Assembly (NCBI GenBank): GCA_963824345.1
Contig: CAWGOZ010000002.1
Coordinates: 62,001 to 126,000, forward strand
Direction of reading: 5' to 3'
DNA from: Palsa-89 sp963824345
GTDB lineage: Bacteria; Acidobacteriota; Terriglobia; Bryobacterales; Bryobacteraceae
Length of the DNA stretch: 64,000 bases
The translations under genes and the position numbers were made by a program. Below the pieces are notes generated by a model. It did not search any database. It was not told where the DNA came from and was given only the letters and a program-made list of their open reading frames with translations. Position 1 is the stretch's first letter. Each line of letters opens with the position of its first letter. Of the stretch, positions 7,654-19,098 are shown in pieces.

Positions 7654-8361
7654 ATGCCCAAATACCAGCGCATTGTTCTCAAGCTCAGCGGCGAGGTTCT
7701 GGCGGGCGGAAGCTCCTTCGGCATCGATCCGGCGCGCGTGAAAAGCCTGTCGGAAGAAATCGCCGAAGTGGCCCGCACCGGAGTGCAGATCGGCCTGGTG
7801 GTGGGCGGCGGCAATTTTTTTCGCGGCGTAGCGGCGGCGGCCATGAACATGGACCGCGTCGCGGCCGACCACATGGGCATGCTGGCCACCGTGATCAACG
7901 CCCTGGCCCTTCAGGACGCGCTCGAAAAGGCCGGCGTCCCCACCCGCGTCATGACCGCCATCCAGATCCACCAGGTGGCCGAGCCCTACATCCGCCGCCG
8001 GGCCATTCGCCATCTGGAGAAAGGCCGCATCGTGGTCTTTGCGGCCGGCACCTCGAATCCCTATTTCTCCACCGATACCGCCGCCACCCTGCGTGCGCTC
8101 GAAATCCACGCCGACGTCATCGCCAAGGGTACGCGCGTGGATGGCGTGTACGACAAGGATCCATTGCGCTACGACGACGCCGTGCTGTACCCGGAAGTCA
8201 GCTATCAGGACGTGCTGGCAAAAGCGCTAAAAGTGCTGGACGCGTCCGCCGTGGCCATGTGCCGCGACAACCAGCTTCCGATCGTGGTTTTCAACTTGAA
8301 CGTGTTCGGCAATATAATGCGTATGTCGAAGGGCGAACCCATTGGGACGCTCATTCACTAG
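7654..8361 (+). CDS. pyrH: Uridylate kinase (UMP kinase)
   Basis: The enzyme phosphorylates UMP to UDP in pyrimidine nucleotide synthesis and belongs to the amino acid kinase fold. Visible motifs are the phosphate-binding VLKLSGE near the N-terminus, VVGGGNFFRG, and AAGTSNPYFSTDTAATLRA in the nucleotide-binding half, then KGTRVDGVYDKDP. The length of 235 residues is typical. It sits between tsf and frr in the conserved order tsf-pyrH-frr, with 6 bases to frr. Confidence 0.96.
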   Translation: MPKYQRIVLKLSGEVLAGGSSFGIDPARVKSLSEEIAEVARTGVQIGLVVGGGNFFRGVAAAAMNMDRVAADHMGMLATVINALALQDALEKAGVPTRVMTAIQIHQVAEPYIRRRAIRHLEKGRIVVFAAGTSNPYFSTDTAATLRALEIHADVIAKGTRVDGVYDKDPLRYDDAVLYPEVSYQDVLAKALKVLDASAVAMCRDNQLPIVVFNLNVFGNIMRMSKGEPIGTLIH

Positions 8362-8367
8362 GCCGCT

Positions 8368-8976
8368 ATGAAAAACGAACCCACTACAACTACTCCAGCC
8401 GCTCATAATTTTCAAAGCGTGAAAGAAGTTGATTCCCACGCCAAAACCAGGATGGAGAAGGTGCTCTCGGACCTGCAGCACGAAATGGCGGGCGTGCGCA
8501 CCGGACGCGCTTCGGTCAGCCTGCTCGATAACGTGCGCGCGGACTACTACGGAACCTCGACGCCGCTCAATCAACTGGCCACCCTGCACGTGCCGGAGCC
8601 GACGCTGATCAGCGTGCAACCCTGGGACGTTTCGCAGATCGGGATCATCGAGAAAGCCATTCGCGCCGCCGACCTGGGGCTGAATCCCTCCAACGACGGA
8701 AAAGTAATTCGCGTTCCCATTCCCGCGCTCACCGAGGAGCGCCGCAAGGATCTGGTCAAAAAGGTCCACCATATCGCCGAGGACCATCGCGTGGCGCTGC
8801 GCAACGTCCGGCGCGACAGCAACGAGCATATCAAGAAGCTGTTGAAGGATAAGCTGATCAGCGAGGATGAGGACCGCCGCGCGCACGACGAAATCCAGAA
8901 GCTCACCGATAGCTATATCGCGAAGCTGGATCAGGCCGTCAAGACCAAGGAAAAAGAGGTTCTGGAAATCAAGTAG
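8368..8976 (+). CDS. frr: Ribosome recycling factor
   Basis: The protein splits post-termination ribosomes together with EF-G. The conserved parts are RMEKVLSDLQHEMAGVRTGRAS, the loop with TPLNQLATLHVPEP, VSQIGIIEKAIRAADLGLNP, and VIRVPIPALTEERRKDLVKK. At 202 residues it carries an N-terminal extension of about 17 threonine- and alanine-rich residues compared with the usual 185. The only start in frame near the core is the ATG at 8368, so the extension appears genuine. It ends the translation operon and overlaps the convergent next gene by 8 bases. Confidence 0.95.
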   Translation: MKNEPTTTTPAAHNFQSVKEVDSHAKTRMEKVLSDLQHEMAGVRTGRASVSLLDNVRADYYGTSTPLNQLATLHVPEPTLISVQPWDVSQIGIIEKAIRAADLGLNPSNDGKVIRVPIPALTEERRKDLVKKVHHIAEDHRVALRNVRRDSNEHIKKLLKDKLISEDEDRRAHDEIQKLTDSYIAKLDQAVKTKEKEVLEIK

Positions 8977-10318
8977 GCCCCGCATGGACGCGCACGCCCG
9001 CTGTCCGTCCGGAAGGATATTCCAGGACCAGAGTCCCGGCCCGATCGGTCGCGGCCTCCCGCATCTCTTCGTCGTCGCTCTCGACCAGATAGGTGTGCTG
9101 CTTCTCTAAACCGATCGCCAGTACGGTCCCGCCTTCGGTTGAAAATTGAAAAGGAGCGCGTCCAAAAATGACGCTGGTCTCGCCCAGCTCCAGCGGCTTT
9201 GGCGCCGCCGATCCGGACGCGCTTCGATCCACCACCGTGACCCGGCCGGCGTGAAAGAATTCCGTTTGCCCCTCCAGAAGCCCAAACCAATCGGCGTCTT
9301 CCTCCCAACTGGACCGCACGAACAACGCTCCCGTGCTGGCGTCATGAAATAGCAGCGGAAGCTGAAAATAGCTGAGGCCCGGCTGGTAGGGATTGGCCCA
9401 CAGGAATTCATAGGGCGCGCCCAGGGAAGTCGCTAGAGAGAAACGATCCTGGATCAGCCAGCCTTGCAGGAACTGACTCTCCAAGCCGTTGTTGTCGTAC
9501 GCCACCTGGCTCAAGCCGGCCGCGCGCGCCAGAGTGGCTCGGTTCAGATCGGGCTGGGCATTACTTGAATCCATGCCGGCCGCATCCATGGGAATGCGGA
9601 ATTCGTTTTCTGGCGCCCGATACGGCGCCGGATAGTTCCCCATCACCAGATACTTCGCCACATGCGCGAAGTAAGCAGGCGCCTGGTCGCGCAGATCCAG
9701 CATCAAATTGTCGCGCATGGCGTGCAGAATTTCGAGCAGCGGGTACACGTCCGGGAGCGCGAGCGCGATGCGTCCGCCGTCCAGCCCCGGCGCGTATTCC
9801 ATCCGCCACCACTGGCGCACCATTTCCCGCAGCGGGGCTTCCTCCGAGTGCCCGGGATCGTCAGCGGTCGCAATCAGCGCGATGACGCGATCCCGGCGGG
9901 CTGCAATTCCGCTGCCGGCGGGCTTTTGCATCGCCTCCCGGATCTTGGCGGCTAGCGCGGCGGACTCCTTGGGGCTCAGAACCGGTTGGCACCAGTCGTA
10001 AACCAGCGCGAGCTGCCTCAGGTCGTTCCCCGGCTCCAGCGCCCACGCGACCGCCCGCTTTCCCGCGGCGGCATCGCCCGCCACGGCGTAGTAGAGTGCC
10101 AGCGCAAAGCCCGGCTCGGGCAAACTGGCCCCTCCCTTCACCAGCGCTTCAAACTGCCGCCAGCGCTGGGATTCGCGCTCGCGTTCGCGCTTGAGCAGCC
10201 GCAGCCGCTGGGCCGTCAAAATCAGCCGCGGATGGTCGCTGTAAACGCGGAACTCCTCGTCCTCGGATCGCGCCGCAAGGGCCATTAGCAACAGGCAGAC
10301 TATGAACCAAAAACGCAT
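8969..10318 (-). CDS. Secreted protein, possible heparinase/alginate-lyase-like fold
   Basis: This is a 449-residue exported protein with a clear signal peptide (RFWFIVCLLLMALAARSE). The mature N-terminus reads HPRLILTAQRLRLLKRE, a pattern seen at the start of heparinase II/III and alginate lyase-like proteins, and an alpha-helical middle part would suit an (alpha/alpha) toroid. The C-terminal third is rich in beta strand. No catalytic residues were identified with confidence, so no reaction is assigned. It is convergent with frr, overlapping its last 8 bases. Confidence 0.55.
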   Translation of the reverse strand: MRFWFIVCLLLMALAARSEDEEFRVYSDHPRLILTAQRLRLLKRERERESQRWRQFEALVKGGASLPEPGFALALYYAVAGDAAAGKRAVAWALEPGNDLRQLALVYDWCQPVLSPKESAALAAKIREAMQKPAGSGIAARRDRVIALIATADDPGHSEEAPLREMVRQWWRMEYAPGLDGGRIALALPDVYPLLEILHAMRDNLMLDLRDQAPAYFAHVAKYLVMGNYPAPYRAPENEFRIPMDAAGMDSSNAQPDLNRATLARAAGLSQVAYDNNGLESQFLQGWLIQDRFSLATSLGAPYEFLWANPYQPGLSYFQLPLLFHDASTGALFVRSSWEEDADWFGLLEGQTEFFHAGRVTVVDRSASGSAAPKPLELGETSVIFGRAPFQFSTEGGTVLAIGLEKQHTYLVESDDEEMREAATDRAGTLVLEYPSGRTAGVRVHAGPT

Positions 10319-10817
10319 AGCGCGGTTGTTAGTTGTTAGTTCTTGGTTACCGAAGCGCCACTAACCAATAGCCAATAACCAACAACCAATAACCAAATTG
10401 TGTCACACTGACACAGCCCCAGCCGCTTGCCGCCCCAGAGATTGCTCGGAGCGTTATGAAAATAAAGGGAGAAACGGTGGTGGACGGCGTGCACTTCGAG
10501 GAGCCGAATTGATGAAGTGACCTTTGAAACCTGCCCTCTGATTGCAACGCGTGGGAAGGGGTCATGAGCGGGCTGGTGAACGGCGTGCTTGCGGGAACCG
10601 GTGCTCGAAAGATTTGCAACCGCTCCAGGCTCTGATCGGCGAGTTGCAACAGAGGGGTTTTTTTTGGGTCGCTTCGCCGGATGAAAACGATCCGTCTCTC
10701 ATTTCGGAATGGTTTCGGCGGCGTTTGGCGATTCGGGCGGGGATAGCAGGACGCGGGCCTCGCCTGGATGGAGCTGCAAGGTAGTTTCCGGCCAGACGTG
10801 CCGACGCTAGATCCTGA

Positions 10818-10878
10818 CCGCACCTGGAACCGGCGGCTTCGACGGTCCTCACCAACCGGTCCCGGTGCGGCTTTCTTC
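10818..10878 (+). terminator. Long interrupted stem-loop followed by a T-rich tract
   Basis: The outer stem is CCGCACC (10818-10824) with GGTGCGG (10864-10870), and the inner stem is ACCGG (10829-10833) with CCGGT (10856-10860). TTTCTTCT follows. It resembles an intrinsic terminator or a structured RNA. No gene ends just upstream on this strand, so if it is a terminator it would serve an unrecognised transcript. Confidence 0.4.
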
Positions 10879-10997
10879 TAACGCTTTCAGTGTAATCGAA
10901 CATCGTTAGGGTTACAAGAGAGTTATAGACGGCGAAGGTGTTCGTTTCACGGTGTTTGCCGCGTCACGCGCCGCTGGTAGATGCGCCGGTTCTGCTC

Positions 10998-11003
10998 TAT
11001 AAT
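10998..11003 (+). promoter_or_regulatory. Predicted -10 box for the VWA-domain gene
   Basis: A perfect TATAAT lies 16 bases before the ATG at 11020, inside the small palindrome GCTC-TATAATCA-GAGC. No good -35 box is seen at the right distance, so a very short leader and an activator are possible. Confidence 0.4.
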
Positions 11004-11019
11004 CAGAGCAAGGCAAATC

Positions 11020-12057
11020 ATGATTTTTCGGGCCGCTCTCCTTACCGTGGCTGTTTCGTGTCTGTACGCCCAGTCCGCGGCTCCGCCTTCGGCGGCCAGT
11101 CAGGCCCCGGCCCCAGGCCCCGCCCCCATTCAAATCCAGGTGAACGAAGTGATCGTTCCCGTGACCGTCACCGACGACAAGGGCCGCTTCGTGTCGGATC
11201 TGGATCAAAACGACTTTACCGTCTTTGAAGAGGGCAAGCAGCAGGAGATCCAGTTTTTTACCCGCGAGCGCAGCCAGCCCGTGGTCACCGGATTCCTATT
11301 GGATCTGAGCAATGTCAGCCGCCTGCATTGGAAGAACTACCAGGACTCGGCCGTCGAGCTGGTGCAGAACCTGGTTCCGGGCGACAATCCCAAGTTCAGC
11401 GGTTATCTCATCGGCTACTCGAACACCGCGGATCTGCTGCTGGACACCGGCACCGATCCCGAGCCGATGGTGCAGAAGATCCAAAAGCTGCGGCCCTCGG
11501 GCGGCGCGGCCCTATACGACGCCATCTATATGGCTTGCACCAGCCGCAAGCTGATTCAGGGCGAGCCGATCGAGCCGCGGCGCATCCTGGTCATCGTCGG
11601 CGACGGGCACGACAACGCCAGCAGGAAAACACTCGAGGAAGCGCTGGAAATCGCGCAGCGCAATCTGGTGACCATTTACGGCATCAGCACCACGGCTTTC
11701 GGTTTCGCCAACGACGACGCCAAAAACCTGGTCCGGCTGGCCGAGGAGACCGGCGGCCGCGTGGAATACCCGCTGGAAGGCGTGTTCAACGACGTGAACG
11801 GCTACATTTCCACCCCCTCCGACGAAGGCAATTACCCGCTCAAGGTCGGTACCGGCCTCTATGCCGCCGAGATCGCGAACAGAATGTACCACGCGGTCGA
11901 AGCCGTGGTGGGCGAGGTGACCACGCAGTACATCATTCGCTATATTCCGAATTCAACCGATGCCAGGAAACAGTTCCGGGACATTCAAGTCAAGGTGAAT
12001 CTGGCGAACGTGAAGGTGCGGGCCAGGAAGGGTTACTATCCGTTCGCGGTACCCTAA
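11020..12057 (+). CDS. Secreted VWA-domain protein of acidobacterial type
   Basis: The product has a signal peptide (FRAALLTVAVSCLYAQ), a proline/alanine-rich linker, then IQVNEVIVPVTVTDDKGRFVSDL and DFTVFEEGKQQEIQFF, the opening pattern of the VWFA-related domain described in Acidobacteria. A VWA domain follows with GFLLDLSNVSR at the metal-ion site, where the usual DxSxS is only partly kept, and ALYDAIYMA. The length is 345 residues. The ATG at 11020 directly precedes the signal peptide. An ATG 39 bases earlier would bury the signal sequence. Its role is unknown, and adhesion or matrix binding is typical of VWA domains. Confidence 0.8.
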   Translation: MIFRAALLTVAVSCLYAQSAAPPSAASQAPAPGPAPIQIQVNEVIVPVTVTDDKGRFVSDLDQNDFTVFEEGKQQEIQFFTRERSQPVVTGFLLDLSNVSRLHWKNYQDSAVELVQNLVPGDNPKFSGYLIGYSNTADLLLDTGTDPEPMVQKIQKLRPSGGAALYDAIYMACTSRKLIQGEPIEPRRILVIVGDGHDNASRKTLEEALEIAQRNLVTIYGISTTAFGFANDDAKNLVRLAEETGGRVEYPLEGVFNDVNGYISTPSDEGNYPLKVGTGLYAAEIANRMYHAVEAVVGEVTTQYIIRYIPNSTDARKQFRDIQVKVNLANVKVRARKGYYPFAVP

Positions 12058-12105
12058 GCCCCTGGCGTTTTTCCGCCCCGTGCCGATAAGCCCAATCTAG
12101 CCCCC

Positions 12106-12920
12106 ATGCCTCCCGCAGCCGTGCCAATCGAATCCGGTCCTCGTCAGTCCAGGTTGGGGAAGTACTCCATCGTCCGCGCGGAAACACCGAAAAATGGCCT
12201 TGTGAATCTGGGGGTCCTGCTCGAAGACCCGGAATCGGACACGCTGCGCCTGCGTTTCCGCCGCGATCTGGAAGCGCTGGTTGAAGACGACGAAGATCTA
12301 GAAGTGCTGCGCGCCCTGGCGGACGATCTCGCGCAAAAAGCTCGGGAAATGGGCGCTACAAAGTTGTTCGAATATCTGGAAGACACGCTGTCGGACTCCG
12401 TTCGCATCACCGATCGCGAAGAAATGCCGGTCGCGGACTTCGACCGCGCGCTCGACCGGTTGTATTTGAAGAACGTCCCGAGCAACGTGCTCGAATTCCG
12501 CACCCATCTTCCGCGATACTCCCTGCGGGCGGCCGCCGGAAAATTTCTCGAGAATCAAGAAATCGCGGCCGAAGGTTGGATCGAGGCGCCGGAGGATCTG
12601 CGTCTCGCGCCCGATATGTTCGTGGCTGAAATCGCCGGTCATTCCATGCAGCCCCGTATTCCCGATGGCTCGCTGTGCGTGTTTCGTCACGGCGTGGCTG
12701 GCTCGCGCGAGGGCCGGCTGGTGCTGGTCGAGAATCTGGAAACCGGCGGTAACGATCGCTATGCCGTAAAGCGCTATCAAAGCACCAAGTCGGAATCGGA
12801 AGGAACCTGGCGGCACGCCCGCATCCGTCTGGAATCGCTCAATCCCGAATATCCATCGTGGGATCTCGATCCCGACGAACAGAAATACCGCGTCATCGCC
12901 GAGTTCATCCGGGTGCTGGA

Positions 12921-12924
<4 letters not shown>
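12106..12924 (+). CDS. S24/LexA-like peptidase domain protein with an uncharacterised N-terminal half
   Basis: The C-terminal half is an S24-type (LexA/signal-peptidase-like) fold with the Ser/Lys dyad at Ser180 in IAGHSMQPRIPDGS and Lys222 in YAVKRY. The N-terminal 120 residues (KYSIVRAETPKNGLVNLGVLL and following) resemble DUF3037-like proteins and are not a helix-turn-helix, so this is not a normal LexA or CI repressor. No Ala-Gly cleavage site was recognised. The function may be a stand-alone or self-processing protease. The gene overlaps convergent acnA by 4 bases. Confidence 0.65.
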
Positions 12925-15584
<2,660 letters not shown>

Positions 15585-15690
15585 TTACTTTCATTGTAGA
15601 CGTTAGGGGGAACGGAGGCGCGAACTAAACAATCCACCCTTGATCGATGATCGCGCTCTTTTCTAGCGGCCTTAAGGGGTAAGTCTGACT

Positions 15691-16461
15691 CTAACCCTCT
15701 TGGAGGACGGACCGAAGATGCTTGGTCAAGTTGCGTTCCACTTCTGGCTTACCGCCGATGGTGTCATCATAGAAGATGACGCGATAACTTCGAATGTCAA
15801 AGGGCAATTCTCGACCGCGTCTCGCCAACAAAATGGTCGGCTTGTTAAGAGCATGAGCGTAACCAAGTTCGTAGAAGACGTTCTGGTTGGGGGCGGTAAT
15901 TTCAGCGATGACCACCTTGCTCTCGGAGATTTCACGCTTGATATCTTCGAAAATTATGCCCGGACCGCTGATTTCGTCAACGCGAATCACGTCTAGCCCA
16001 AGCCTCTCTCCCTCGGGCTGGATTACTTCGCGATACATGGTATTGAATGGCTCTTCGAATGGCATACCAACAAACGCTCGCGGGCGTTCGCTAAACACCC
16101 GAAGTTTTTTGAATGTGATCTTTTGACGACCCCACGCGTAAAGGCCAACTTGATTTCCCGCCACAGGGTTCGCCAAGATTTCTTCGAAAATCTGGATCTC
16201 GTCGACCAGCATCGAGATTCTCTGGCCGGTTTGTACAACTTTCACCTCATACGCTCGATCGGCTTGCAAATTCTGGATTGATCCCGCCAGCTTAATGGGC
16301 CTGAACCCTTCTCCCGGCACGAATTCGCTTAACGCGTATGCGGACTTCCATCCCCCAAGCTGAGGATTCATGTAGCTCCCAGCCTCCGATTGAAAGCCAA
16401 GTACCATTCCTGCGGATATATTTGTAGACGGATCAGCGAGGCTGTTAAAGGTAATTGCCAC
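15691..16461 (-). CDS. Nucleotide hydrolase/TIR-like effector with a lectin-like N-terminal domain
   Basis: The C-terminal 130 residues show AFVGMPF, VIRVDEISGPG, SKVVIAEIT, NVFYELGYAHAL and LPFDIRSYRVIFYD. This is the pattern of nucleoside 2-deoxyribosyltransferase-like and TIR-like proteins that cleave nucleotides such as NAD and often act in defence. The N-terminal half looks like a concanavalin/laminin-G sandwich. The only standard start in frame is GTG 16461, but the frame stays open and protein-like upstream to about 16623 (for example GRWSFSSDAS, LSDLRLRDGH), so the true start lies further out, perhaps at ATG 16636 with a one-base frame break. The region is visibly more AT-rich than its neighbours. 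Confidence 0.6.
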   Translation of the reverse strand: MAITFNSLADPSTNISAGMVLGFQSEAGSYMNPQLGGWKSAYALSEFVPGEGFRPIKLAGSIQNLQADRAYEVKVVQTGQRISMLVDEIQIFEEILANPVAGNQVGLYAWGRQKITFKKLRVFSERPRAFVGMPFEEPFNTMYREVIQPEGERLGLDVIRVDEISGPGIIFEDIKREISESKVVIAEITAPNQNVFYELGYAHALNKPTILLARRGRELPFDIRSYRVIFYDDTIGGKPEVERNLTKHLRSVLQEG

Positions 16462-16734
16462 GGACGCATGACCATCCCGAAGCCGAAGATCGCTAAGGGC
16501 TAGGCCGTACGGCTGTTGCTGATCTTCAAGCGGGCCCTCGTAGACGGAGGCATCGGAACTAAAGGACCAGCGCCCGGCTAGGGAGCCCAGTGGGCTGGTG
16601 CAATCAACCCCAAAGGCCCGACCTTACTGCCTCCATTTGTCGAGCGAATATCGTTCATTTGTGACCTAAGGTTACCAGCTTTTAGCGCAATTCCGCTTCG
16701 CACGAGTGAGGCGGGAACCCTGAGATGTCTCTTG

Positions 16735-18669
16735 CTACATATATTCGGGCACCGCAATGCCCAGCACCCCGAGTGTGCGCTCCAGCTGATCACGAAAGTA
16801 TGAGGTTATCCAAAGAAGGAAAATCCGCTTCTCACGATCTTCTTCGCTCAGCACCTGATACCCGTGATAGAAGTTGTTGAACGCCTGCGCCAGTTGGAAC
16901 GCATATTTCGCGACATGCGCGGGCTCGCCCGAAGCGATGGCTCGCTCGATGGCTGCATCCGATTTCGACGCCATCAGAAGCAATTGCCAAAAGTCTTCCA
17001 AAGCTAACTGCCGCGCCAGCGCCTCTTGACCGAGCTCTCGCGCGAAATCGGGCAACGTTCCACCTCGCTCTGTAAGTTTGCGCAGGATGTTGCCGGCCCG
17101 CACCGCCGTGTATTGCACATACGGTCCGGTATCGCCCTCGAAGCTGAGCGCTTCCCGCAGATCGAATGCGATCACCGAATTGCGAGTGAACTTCAGCATG
17201 AAATAGCGCAGCGCTCCAATGGCGATTTCGCCGGCAATGAGGCGGCGCTCCTCGGCGGGCGCTTCCGGGTGCCGCGAGTCCACTTCTTCCAGCGCCTTCT
17301 CGATCAGCTTATCGATTAAATCATCCGCCTTAACGCCCAACCCCTTGCGGCCCGACACCTCGACATAGGTTTTTTTCTTGTCTTCCTCCGAAAGTTCGAT
17401 CCCCAGCTCGACGCACGTGGCAGGCGTGAGCGCAACCATTTCGTACGAAAAATGAATGGACCGGTCCGCTTGCTGGTTGTATCCGAGAGCGCGCAGGCCG
17501 GCGACTACAACGTCCTGCAAATAGGATTGCCGCGAGTCGATGACGTTATAAACCCATTCGCCGTGGCCGAATTGACGATCCGGCGGCGGCTCTGGTTTGG
17601 CCGTAGTGATGTAGACGTCCTCCTGAGACCAGTGCGAATAGTAAAAGTCCTTGCCTAACAATCCGAACTTCCAGAGCTGATAGGCGATGTCCTTGCCGAC
17701 ATAGGTCACCGTGTTATTCGATCGCACGATCACCTTGCTGTCCTCGGTATCTTCGCCAGTCTGCTCCTTGAAGGCGCTGGCCGGCATCACCCAGCAGCCC
17801 GCGTTCTTGCCCTCGGTCTCGAAGTAGATGGCCTTGCGTTCCTTCAACTGCTCGAACGCCGTCTCCCAAAACCTGAGGTAAAGAATCTCGCTCTCGCGAG
17901 GAAGCAGGTCATAGGAAATACCCAGCCTGCGCATGGTCGCGAGATGATAGCCCACGATGGCATCGCTCACCAGCCCAGCCATGCGCGCCGATTCCCCCGT
18001 CCGGTGTTCAATCGAGTGCAGCGTCTCCAGTCGCCATGCCTTCAGGTCTGGGTTTGACGACACCTCGGCGTAGAGATCCCAACAGTAGTAGTCGAAGCGC
18101 ACGTTTGGGTCTTGTATCAGCTTCTCAACGTCGTCGTGGGACATCTTTCTCAGGAAATGAAAGCCCGCCACCACGTCCGCCACCTGCACGCCCGTGTTGT
18201 CGATGTAATTCTGCACCTCCACCGTCCGGCCGCGGGCGCGCAGCATGCGCACGAACGTATCGCCCAGCACCGCATTGCGAAGATGGCCGATGTGGGCGGC
18301 CTTGTTGGGATTGATGTTGGTATGCTCGACGATGATTTTCCCCGGCGCCGGCTCGCCGGTTGTGCCTGCTCTGCGCAGTACTGCGTAACCATATGCGCCG
18401 CGATCCAGCCGCACGTTGATGTAGCCGTTGCCCGCCACTTCCAGTGCCGCCACGCCGTCCATCGCCCCCAAGCCCGCCACCAATTCGGCCGCGATTGCGC
18501 GCGGCGCCTGCTTGAGCTGCCGCGCCAGGTGAAACGCCACAGGAATCGCCAACTCGCCGAAGGACGGCTGCTTGGGCTGCTCCAGAGCGCCCGCGCCTTC
18601 GACACCGTACTTATCGCGCACGTACTCGGACACCCGCCCGGAAATATTCTTCTCGATGGAATGAAACAC
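16735..18669 (-). CDS. argS: Arginyl-tRNA synthetase
   Basis: This class I synthetase charges tRNA-Arg. The signature HIGH motif reads AAHIGHLRNAVLGD, preceded by EHTNINPNKA. The KMSK-like loop is represented by VSGRKGLGVKADDLI, a lysine-poor variant common in ArgRS. The N-terminal Add1 domain and the C-terminal DALR anticodon-binding domain (QYTAVRAGNILRKL, ending LGIAVPEYM) are both present. The length is 644 residues. It is divergent from the ferredoxin gene with only 32 bases between start codons. Confidence 0.95.
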   Translation of the reverse strand: MFHSIEKNISGRVSEYVRDKYGVEGAGALEQPKQPSFGELAIPVAFHLARQLKQAPRAIAAELVAGLGAMDGVAALEVAGNGYINVRLDRGAYGYAVLRRAGTTGEPAPGKIIVEHTNINPNKAAHIGHLRNAVLGDTFVRMLRARGRTVEVQNYIDNTGVQVADVVAGFHFLRKMSHDDVEKLIQDPNVRFDYYCWDLYAEVSSNPDLKAWRLETLHSIEHRTGESARMAGLVSDAIVGYHLATMRRLGISYDLLPRESEILYLRFWETAFEQLKERKAIYFETEGKNAGCWVMPASAFKEQTGEDTEDSKVIVRSNNTVTYVGKDIAYQLWKFGLLGKDFYYSHWSQEDVYITTAKPEPPPDRQFGHGEWVYNVIDSRQSYLQDVVVAGLRALGYNQQADRSIHFSYEMVALTPATCVELGIELSEEDKKKTYVEVSGRKGLGVKADDLIDKLIEKALEEVDSRHPEAPAEERRLIAGEIAIGALRYFMLKFTRNSVIAFDLREALSFEGDTGPYVQYTAVRAGNILRKLTERGGTLPDFARELGQEALARQLALEDFWQLLLMASKSDAAIERAIASGEPAHVAKYAFQLAQAFNNFYHGYQVLSEEDREKRIFLLWITSYFRDQLERTLGVLGIAVPEYM

Positions 18670-18690
18670 GCCTTTTCAGTATGCACACGT

Positions 18691-18701
18691 TATAATGGAA
18701 C
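18691..18701 (+). promoter_or_regulatory. Predicted -10 box immediately before the ferredoxin start codon
   Basis: TATAAT at 18691-18696 ends only 5 bases before the GTG at 18702, so transcription would start about at the start codon and the mRNA would be leaderless. No good -35 box is seen. The 32-base gap to divergent argS leaves little other room. Confidence 0.4.
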
Positions 18702-19094
18702 GTGCCCAAGGTAACGATTGACGGCCAGACGGTTGAATTCGAGTCGGGAAAACTGCCCTATCACGAGCACGGAAAGTCCGAGTCGATTCTGGATGTCTGC
18801 CTGAACTTCGGAATACATCTCGAACATGCCTGCGGCGGAAACTGCGCCTGCACCACCTGCCACGTCATCGTCACGAAAGGCGCGGAGAACCTTTCCGAGA
18901 TGGACGAGGACGAAGAAGGCGACCGCCTCCAAATGGCCCCCGGCCTCACGCTCCGGTCGCGCCTGGGTTGCCAGTGCGTGGTGGAAGGCGACGTGGAAGT
19001 GGAAATCCCGTCGTGGAATATCAACTACGTCAGCGAAGGCGGCGGCTCCATGAACCTGGGCGATGCCATTCCCGCGCCGGTCGGCAAGAAGTAG
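18702..19094 (+). CDS. 2Fe-2S ferredoxin, ISC type
   Basis: This is a 130-residue adrenodoxin-type ferredoxin. Cluster ligands are Cys44, Cys50 and Cys53 in HACGGNCACTTCH and Cys90 in RLGCQC. In Fe-S assembly systems such a protein passes electrons to the scaffold. No isc or suf genes are nearby, so the partner is unknown. The start is GTG 18702, and an additional ~20-residue tail follows the core. No ribosome binding site is visible, which fits a leaderless transcript. Confidence 0.9.
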   Translation: MPKVTIDGQTVEFESGKLPYHEHGKSESILDVCLNFGIHLEHACGGNCACTTCHVIVTKGAENLSEMDEDEEGDRLQMAPGLTLRSRLGCQCVVEGDVEVEIPSWNINYVSEGGGSMNLGDAIPAPVGKK

Positions 19095-19098
19095 CCGC

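Larger units (their letters stand above)
10319..11019. other. 700-base gene-poor region with repeats and stem-loops
   Basis: No convincing gene was found. The left end (10325-10400) is a low-complexity tract of TTAGTTGTTAGTT and, in inverted sense, AACCAATA-type units, followed by the palindrome TGTCAcacTGACA. A 7-bp pairing TTGCAAC (10614-10620) with GTTGCAA (10643-10649) is followed by eight Ts at 10658-10665. A longer interrupted stem lies at 10818-10870. Open frames here (10347-10823 reverse, 10542-10784 forward) have no recognisable composition or ribosome binding site. A non-coding RNA is possible but unproven. Confidence 0.5.

Noticed and set aside
10325..10400. CRISPR-like or satellite array
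   Set aside because: The units are only 5-8 bases, irregular, and have no spacers.
10347..10823. 158-codon reverse open frame in the gene-poor region
   Set aside because: Its N-terminus is proline- and serine-rich and random-like, its C-terminus derives from the AACCAATA tract, and no ribosome binding site precedes it.
16578..16793. 71-codon reverse open frame between the effector gene and argS
   Set aside because: Its first part lies in the argS end in another frame, and its C-terminus does not resemble any known N-terminus. It remains only a candidate 5' piece of the effector gene.
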